NCBI GenBank assembly: GCA_047495785.1
Contig: JBLDXI010000016.1
Location: forward strand, 682,001-746,000
Source: Lepidodermella squamata
Taxonomy: Eukaryota; Gastrotricha
DNA length: 64,000 bases
Direction: 5' to 3'
The position numbers and the translations under genes are program-made. This document shows, one piece after another, positions 56,760-64,000 of this stretch; the stretch's first letter is position 1, and every line of letters begins with the position of its first letter. The notes under the pieces are model-generated. The model was not told the DNA's origin and did not search any database. It worked only from the letters and a program-made list of their open reading frames with translations.

Positions 56760-59575
56760 TCAATAATTCCATCCATTTACATCCAGTATGAAAATTGAAT
56801 CGACGAGGACGAACCCTTTTTTAGCTGATTGATGAGCGATTTCATCTGCCCCAGCGGCGTGGCCACGCTTCGACGGCTTGCGCGTGAATTCCAGCAACTC
56901 GACATGCTCATTCGACCCATGATCAGCAACTCCATGGCCATTAGCCCGGCCATTTCCCAGCCGTTTATGCCCACCGTTGCCATTCACCGCAATCGATTTC
57001 ACGCGCATGCCATGGTCAGAATCGCCAGAGTCATCAGAATCCGAGCCAGAATCAGTCGAGCCGTCTTCATAGTCAGAAATCACATACTGAACACGCCGCG
57101 CGTTAGATTTGAGGAAATTTTCAATCGAATCAGTCGCCTGCGCTTGACTCGGGCTAGTTTTCACCGCCGCGGCCGTTAAATCGTCCATAGAAACACTGCC
57201 GACAGCCAACGGAATCGCCGACCCGAAAAAGTGAGGCTCATACGCCAACTGAGCGGCTAGTCGCATTGAATGTTCCGACTGAGCCGCGGCTAATCTCGGC
57301 GAAATCGGAATTGTAACCACGGCTTCGATCGATTTCTCCGACGCCTCCTCGGGAATTGGCGTCAAATCGTCGAGATTTTTACGTTTCGCCAACATCGCCT
57401 CAACATTCTGCTCACCAAACGCTGATCCATTCAAGGAGGTTTGAGTTCCATCAAATTCAACCTCGTCCTCATCGACTAGAATATCACCCCAGCGAGAAAC
57501 GTGGCGAAAGTGGTCGATATCAAGCACTTCGATATGCTTCCGCAAATTATCATTCAGCCTCGCGAAAACAACGGAACGATTCAATCGATAGGCCAGCAGT
57601 AACACCTGTCGAATGCCTTGAAGAGCCGTGAAGTCTAGCCCAGTGATAAATTGGCAGTCAATAATGATTTGACCCACGTCTTTCGACAAAATCTTCGACA
57701 TTCGATCGGTGAAACGGTCAACGCTCGGGAATTGCAGGCCCTGTTGCAGCCGGACGATGACAATTCGTTGAATTTGCTGCGATGAATTCTGTTTTTGCTG
57801 CTCGTCGATTGACGGCGGCGTTTGAAACGGCGTCGATTCAATCGAGCCGTTTTTACGCGTTTTCGTCGATTTCGGCGTCGTGAAATTCGACTGGTCATTT
57901 TGCGCCGAAAGGTGCTCGGTTACAATTTTAAGACGGACAACTGGGGCGAGTAGCATAGCTAACGAGATCGAAATTCCAACAAGAATTCCCTGCCACATGT
58001 TCGTGAATAGAGATGCGAAGAATGTAGCGGCTAGCGGTATCAAATCCCACCGCCATTCCTTCCAGATATGAGCAACAGTCGCTAGATCGATCAACGAAAA
58101 TCCGGCTGATGTGATAATCGCCGCTAGAGCACCTCTAGGAATGAAATAAAACACCGGAGTGGCGAATAGGGCGGCGATAATGACAAGCAGAGCTGATAAA
58201 GAACCGGCTAGTGGCGTGGAAACTCGGCATTGGTCGTTTAAGGCGGATCGAGTGACTGCGGCTGTGATGGGCATTGCGTTGAAAAACGACCCGGCTACAT
58301 TAGCCACGCCTACTGCGATCAATTCCTGCGAATGATCGACTTTGTAGTGGTTTTTACGGCCCAGAGCTTTGGTAATCGCGAAGAGTTCTAGCATCGTCAT
58401 CAGAGGAATAACAGCTAGGGCCATGTTGAGATCGTGAAAAATTTGTGAAAACGATCGAACAACAAGAGCTGAACTAGTCCCATTGCCGATTTTCGTCTCG
58501 TTAAAAATGTTGAATTTCGGCAGGCTGGGTATTGGCAGTCCTGATGGTAGGTAAGCAATTCGAGTCAATGGGATTGTCGGGTCAGAGCGCATGATAATGA
58601 AGGAGAAAAGCGTTGATAAAGCAACAAGAATGACGTTTCGACTGGCGCAGATTAGGCGGACTATTTCAGTGGTACGAGAACCAGGTCGCACAGATTTGAA
58701 ACGGTTATTTACGATGCCGGGCAAACGTTGCAAGATCATTAGAAAAACCAAGCCGCTTGTACCCAAAAACAAGTCCGCGAAGCTGAAAACTTTGCATTAA
58801 AATATAGATTACGGCTTAGCTTGAAGACTTACTTCATTTTGGTAAAATTTCCAATGACGTGCGCGAGTTGCTGATACGGCGAAGCGCCTTGACTTGGTAT
58901 CCCGAATAGATTCTGAAATGTACCAATCTCAATCACCGAAATTTTGTTGAAGATTTTTCTTACCCCAAGCTGGTTAATTATAATTATCAGACCAGCCGCC
59001 GACGTGAAGCCGCTGATAACAGGTATGGAGAACATGTTGACCAAGAAACCGAGTCGCAGGAAGCCCATCGCGATGAGGATAATGCCACAAAATAGCGACA
59101 TTAGTGTAGTATAGATAGGATTTTGAGTGCCGAGTCCAAGCATGACCTGACCAACAAGCATAGACAACAAATTGGTAGGGCCAAGACCAGCATCTTTGGA
59201 TGTGCCAAGCAGCGTGTAGACAAATAGACCGATGAAGCTGCTATATAATCCATACTGAAAAGAAAATGTGTAATTACCTGCTGCAGTAAGTCAAGTCATA
59301 CCTGAGGGGGAAGATTGGCAACTTGAGCAAATGCTAGGGCTTGGGGAACAAGAGTTAAGCCAACTGTTATTCCGGCAATCAAATCGTTCTTGACAAACGA
59401 CAATCTGGAAGAGAATCAATAGGGATAATTAAAAATTAACAATATTAATAGCAAATAACTTGTAGCTGGGGAGCCAGTTGCATATCGGCACGAAGCGTTT
59501 GAGCCGTTTAGAGTTGCAGTATTTCTTCAAAATAGGTCCAATGCCTCGCCATTTTACAGGTGTCGAGCAGCCCAT
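56760..59575 (-). CDS. SLC26 anion transporter, SLC26A11-like
   Basis: Exons 59575-59460, 59404-59302, 59254-58833 and 58782-56760 join in phase to 887 residues. The start MGCSTPVKWRGIGPIL is followed by the sulfate-transporter core: NDLIAGITVGLTLVPQALAF, LYSSFIGLFVYTLLGTSKDAGLGPT, and the long membrane block in the last two exons. Residues about 552-657 form a STAS domain (RIVIVRLQQGLQFPSVDRF...IIIDCQFITGLDFTALQG). A low-complexity acidic tail of over 200 residues follows. Core details such as ELIAVGVANVAGSFFNAMP and the LGTSKDAGLGPT segment resemble SLC26A11, a sodium-independent sulfate/anion exchanger. The tail is much longer than in the human protein of about 600 residues. Confidence 0.88.
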
Positions 59576-60645
59576 TTCAACAAAAATAACCTAAATCGTG
59601 ATAGGAAAGGCAATTATTTGAAAGCTTCAAGGAAAAAGAGTCGTGAAATTGTTAGACAGCATGGCACAAGTTGACAAATGGCAGCAAGCATCGATGTTTC
59701 CTGAGACATGTGGCGGGTGAGCCTGATCTAAAAGGATCTGATACACGATACACGATAGAAAACTAAAGATTAATCAGGGCGAAGCAAAGACAACTGACAA
59801 ATGGCTAACGGGATTGCTCACTCAAACAGCAAGAATGGGCTTAACAAAATGGCTACAAGTCATAGATCATTGGCAGCTCGGTGACAGCTGAGAAGACTTC
59901 GTTTGAATTTAGCGGCTTTTGGCATTAGTAAATAAAAAAGCATGCGGCGAAAAAATGAGAAAATAGATAAAATAAGGATTGCTTTTATTTTGAGTTTAAT
60001 GGAAATATTTGCAAAATTAATGTGAAAATGATTTGTCATTTGGCGGGTTTTCCTGTTCGATTTTCGCGATTCGATTTGATATTTTTCGGTTGGGTTTCTT
60101 GCTGCCCTCTCTCATCTCCCAGTTTATGCAGTCTCAGAAATCACGAAACACGATAGCATTATTTCGCTCAACAATCCTGCGCAATGATCAAATCTGCGTG
60201 TGAAAATTTTCGCCTGAAATTACCGTTTGCTCGGCCATTCTATTGATATATTTTCGTGTCTTTTTGTGATTACCCTTAATCAGCCTTTTTGGGGCCGCGC
60301 CCAACTTCTTACGACCTTGTGGCACATCCTAACGGGATGAATCATGCAGAAAGCTTATTAATATCGCTTAGTTTGCCCCACAAGGGTAATTATCTCAACG
60401 CACATGAGATTCGCTTAGTATTAGAAGCGGGTACATTCATCGGCTTTGTTAATTTGAAAGCTCTAAGAGTGGTCTCAACATTCCTACGTTGAAAAAATTA
60501 TTAAAAAAAACGGGGGATAAAACGATAGAGCATCCGAGAATAGGCTACTTAATTCATCAACACATCCATCCTATTAGTCGTTAATGATCTACATGAAATG
60601 TATTCCCCTTTTTTTTAGTTTTTTACTTCTGTCCTTCGAAAAGAC
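59576..60645. other. Divergent intergenic region between SLC26 and BROX genes
   Basis: It must hold two divergent promoters and perhaps non-coding 5' exons. A short open frame at 60289-60492 has no features of a real gene. Nothing else is recognisable. Confidence 0.45.
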
Positions 60646-61889
60646 ATGGAAGAACTGTGGACTCTCCGGCCGCCGATGAAACTGACGGCTCACATCAATT
60701 TCAAGGCAATATTACCAAACGCCACAAGCAGTGTACAGCGAGTTTGCAGTCAGGCTGATGCTAGTCGACGAGATTTGCTGACAGCTCTCGGATCGGACCC
60801 CGAAAAAGCCACGCCTGATGCCTGTGGCTTGATAAAGCATCTCGAAACTTACCTCTCAATATTAAGCGGAGGTCTTCAACAATCAGTACTCCAGGACTCA
60901 GTGCCATCGTCATGGTCTGAAACGTTGGCCCAGTCATCAAAAACCAAAGTCGACAAGAAAGATGTCGCCTTCGAATACGGCAATATGCTTTTTAACTGCG
61001 CGTTGTGGCACGCGAAACGTGCTGCTTATATAGTCAAGCAGAAAGGTGCAACGCCAGTCCAACTCGAAGCTAACATGAAGGAAGCTTATGTGCTGCTGCG
61101 TACCGCGGTAGGCATGTTGGCACACATTGAACGAGATATCACGTCAAAACTGAAGGCTAGACCCGAGCCATTTAGCGACTTGGATGCGAAAACTCTTCAG
61201 CTGTATCAAAACCAGTTTCTAGCGGAAGCGCAAGAAATAGCTGTAAGTAATTCATTTTAACGTGTTCAATAATTACGAAGTGTACTTATTTATAGTTGAA
61301 GCGAGCGATTGATGCAAAACAAGCGAATGACATAGTTTGCCCGCTGGCAGCTGAAACCGCGAAGCGTTTCGGCGAACTAGCAACTGGTCTTCAACAAACC
61401 GCAAACCTGCCGACTACAGTCAGCAAAAACGCTATCGAACGATGGCGCAAATATGGCGAGGTGAAACGCGCTTTCTGGCAGGCCGTCAGCCGTTGCTACC
61501 AAATCGAAATTCTACTCGGTCAAAATCAAGCCCCACCGGCGTTGAAATGCGTTGAAGATGCAAAAGCTCAAGCTGCGCTATTCGCCAGTGAAGCGGCTAA
61601 AAATCGCAGTGATGTCGGCGGCGTTCCAGACTCGACCTTTCATTTCGTTTCAAAACTGGTCGAGAAAACAGCGAATAAATGCCATACTGAAAACGTGCTG
61701 CTACACCATGCTAAAGCGGCTGCAGAAATGCCGGCCTTAATTGCTAATGCCCAGTTTGGCGTGGCTGCGGCCGCTCAGTTCGATCAGCCGCCAGCGCACC
61801 CGTTATGGGCTGAAGTTTTGCCGCCTAATACCGGCGCGCCGAATAATGCACAGGCTAACAAGGACTCGTCATCGTGCAATGTGATGTAG
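60646..61889 (+). CDS. BROX: BRO1-domain protein with C-terminal CaaX box, BROX-like
   Basis: Exons 60646-61242 and 61296-61889 join in phase to 396 residues, close to the roughly 410 of human BROX. The whole length is a BRO1 domain: KHLETYLSILSGGLQQS, FEYGNMLFNCALWHAKRAA, FLAEAQEIALKRAI and WRKYGEVKRAFWQAVSRCYQ. The last four residues are CNVM, a prenylation-type CaaX box as in BROX. BROX binds ESCRT-III (CHMP4) and acts at membranes, including the nuclear envelope. The start is preceded by AAAAGAC and no upstream in-frame coding is apparent. A poly(A) signal AATAAA is at 62059-62064. Confidence 0.9.
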
Positions 61890-62139
61890 CGAAATTTGTA
61901 TTGTTATCAATCTGTAATCTTTAAAGGTAAAATATTCGATGATATCGGCTTTGCGAAGCTAGCTTGCTATTTTTATTGATTTTGGATCGCTGTTTTTTCG
62001 TGGAGCGATGAAATTATGATTTGATTTTCTGACCGCTTTTTACGTAACTAAGTAAACAATAAAATTGCGCTGATAATTTTTCAGAATAAATTGAGTTTAA
62101 GTTACGATCAACACAGTATAATTCGAATATGAACCGATG
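61890..62139. other. 3' flank of the BROX-like gene
   Basis: It holds the 3' UTR and poly(A) signal of the BROX-like gene. Nothing else is seen. Confidence 0.4.
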
Positions 62140-63000
62140 AGCGAGAAGCATTCAGGGTTCCTGTGCAAACTCGAACTGTTTCCAGAGCTTCCGAGGTGTG
62201 AACAATTGAATAAGCGCCGATTTTCTCACCAATTCTAGACTTTCCCTGTTCGGAAAGTACTCCATAGCTTCAGAAATTAGCTACTGCCAAATTCACCTTG
62301 TCAACGTACTTGTAAATAGCAAAGAAAATCGGTACAGGGGCTTCTTCATCGATGAATTTAACGATTTCGACCCATTCACGTTGCAATTTTCACTCACTCC
62401 GGGTTGATTTTTGTGATTTTCGTAATCAGCCTTGAGGTGGTTACCACTCGGCAGTTGCTCAATTACCGCGTTCATGCTCAATCAGCGATTTCGTATGATT
62501 CTCCACACAATGAAATTACCGACTTCGAGATGGACATTATTTGCTGCCGAATTGAAAATTTCACTCACCATGCATTTAGATTTTCGATTCACGATAAAGC
62601 TTAACACCTCAAGCTGAACACCCCAGCAGCTGCCTCGCATTAATATTTTTCTTAATTACTGAGCAAGATAAAGCCTCCGAGGCCGCACAGTTGGACTGCA
62701 CGCCAAAGCGGACGAGTAATTCCAACGTTCCGATGGCCTACAGCTGTTTTTCTGCTTCCGCCTTGTGACCTTTGAACGCCTCCAAATCAGCGAATTTTTC
62801 TAATTTGAGAATTTTAGGCGGAAATGACGGAATATTCTTTTGCCTCCTGCATGAGATTCAGGACCTTATTGAAGCTCAAAGTATTTAAATAGCTTCGTTA
62901 TTGATTGATTCACATCCGGAGGCAAGCGACCAATTCTTCTTCCACGAATTGTGGCTACGTAAATTCAAATCAGGCCGTAAGCAGCTAGGCTGATATTTAC
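62140..63000 (-). pseudogene. Decayed multi-exon coding region of unknown identity
   Basis: Several minus-strand pieces look like former exons: VATIRGRRIGRLPPDVNQS... near 62950; KFADLEAFKGHKAEAEKQL, followed by an in-frame stop and AIGTLELLVRFGVQSNCAAS, near 62790-62660; LEVLSFIVNRKSKCM before a GTGAGT donor near 62580; and REWVEIVKFIDEEAPVPIFF near 62370. Frames do not join without stops or shifts. I recognise no family. A pseudogene is the best reading, though short live exons cannot be excluded. Confidence 0.4.
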
Positions 63001-63823
63001 CAATTTCGAGAGAGAAATGCCAACCGGTTGTTCCTCGGAATCACAATAATCCAGTGAATCGCAATAGAAATGAAGCATCACAGTACAAATCGAGGCACTG
63101 TGAGAATTGATTTTTTAGAGAAAATACAGGATAAGATGGCTAATCTAAACAAAACTATCAGCTGAGGTTAAGGGGCGAACACATAAAACGCCTCTTACGT
63201 ATGCAGACAGCGGAACACGGGCGGTGATGTAAACACATCGAGAGGCGTTAAAAAAAATCGAATAGGAACCCCGCCATTCGATTTGCAGCTGCTAGTATTA
63301 CCGCCACACCAAACAGATTTTTTGTCTTCAAAAATAACAGAAGATGCAGCGAAACATAACTATGTTTCGGTTTCATGTGCAATGTCACTTCACGTTCATT
63401 CGAGCCGAAATTATTAAATACGCATGTTTACCCTTTATCCTTTGACGAGACCGGAAGGGTGATATAGTGAAATGGTTCCCTCCGCGTATGCGATATATTC
63501 CGCATTACAACGCATCAGTTTTTGATCTAATAGCAACCATTTCCTAATTAGCATAGTTAGTGCTATAAAAACCGGTCATCCCTTCAGCTTATTTACGACT
63601 TCATAAAAATTCCGTGGTAACGTAAACACCCACAAATGCACTTCAGACCAGTTATTGTTAATCTCCCTTTTATTGCTTACCGAAGGTAATAAAAATCAAT
63701 AAGTTGCGCTACCTAAGGTAAGGAAAGCAAGAAACAGGTTTCTCCTGTTCGACCTAAACAATAATCTCCCAGTTATTATTGTTTTTGTAGGAAATTTGTT
63801 TGTATTTATAGGATTTTGTAAAA
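63001..63823. other. Intergenic region near the right edge
   Basis: It is AT-rich, with only scattered short open frames and no recognisable signal. It should include the promoter of the gene starting at 63824. Confidence 0.4.
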
Positions 63824-64000
63824 ATGCCGCGAACAACGCTTACTTTGACGCGGAAAGCAGCATCAACAGCTTTCGAGCCTGTGAGGCTCTTGTGGGAGTA
63901 CTTCCTGGCCTCTCTGATCTACATGCTTACATTTCCGTTCTCGGAAATCGCGCTCATGGCTGTTGATAGAGTAAAAATTTTGACTCCGAAAAATTGTTTT
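63824..64000 (+). CDS. 5' end of an unidentified gene (cut by the right edge)
   Basis: An ATG in the context TAAAAATGCC opens 59 codons to the window end without a stop. The product starts MPRTTLTLTRKAAS and has a hydrophobic stretch (YFLASLIYMLTFPFSEIALM) that could be a membrane helix or amphipathic anchor. A possible donor GTAAAA at about 63971 would shorten the exon. Too little is present to name the family. Confidence 0.5.
   Translation, partial: MPRTTLTLTRKAASTAFEPVRLLWEYFLASLIYMLTFPFSEIALMAVDRVKILTPKNCF

Noticed and set aside
60289-60492. Upstream open frame as first exon of the BROX-like gene
   Set aside because: The BRO1 domain aligns from the ATG at 60646 at the expected N-terminus, and no phase-compatible junction links the two.

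Overview
This window looks like nuclear DNA from a small, compact invertebrate animal genome. Every well-supported gene is split by very short introns, mostly about 40-70 bp, with GT donors and T-rich CAG/TAG acceptors. The gene families are animal ones: class C GPCR, Cys-loop channel, BTBD9, SLC26, AGMO, C-type lectin, globin and cadherin-like proteins. Compact ecdysozoan genomes such as nematodes and tardigrades fit this best, but nothing here decides between them. I see no bacterial features, rRNA, CRISPR or intact tRNA. Exon joins were worked out by hand from splice sites, reading phase and comparison between paralogues.

Region 1 (1-18 kb, all minus strand) is a tandem array of two co-amplified families. 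One encodes 606-aa secreted proteins with two chymotrypsin-fold domains, the first catalytically dead and the second with a complete His-Asp-Ser triad. There are two full copies (A and B) and a third cut by the left edge (C). Between them lie copies of an unrecognised 124-125-aa secreted two-cysteine protein: four intact (S1, S2, S6, S7) and four decayed. One decayed copy is split by a small TA-flanked inverted-repeat element.

Region 2 (18.4-26 kb) holds three tandem alkylglycerol monooxygenase (AGMO) genes on the plus strand; a fourth lies at 49.4-51.0 kb. The third has lost one metal-ligand histidine. A piggyBac-type inverted-repeat element sits between the first two. Two nucleoredoxin/tryparedoxin-like genes follow on the minus strand.

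Region 3 (26.7-38 kb) starts with a Cys-loop receptor carrying an extra N-terminal ectodomain and a mucin-like linker. A gene-poor stretch follows with a 718-bp inverted-repeat element. Then comes a globin cluster of two intact genes and two relics.

Region 4 (38.5-56 kb) contains a tandem pair of cadherin-like single-pass membrane proteins, an unrecognised type II membrane protein, a GABA-B-like class C receptor, a BTBD9-like protein, the fourth AGMO gene and a LamG-like/C-type lectin secreted protein. One lectin intron carries a large hairpin-forming repeat.

Region 5 (55.6-64 kb) contains an SLC26A11-like anion transporter, a BROX-type BRO1-domain protein ending in a CaaX box, a decayed coding region, and the 5' end of a gene cut by the right edge.

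The genes do not form one pathway. The shared theme is local tandem duplication, gene conversion and decay, seen independently in the protease, small-protein, AGMO, globin and cadherin-like families.
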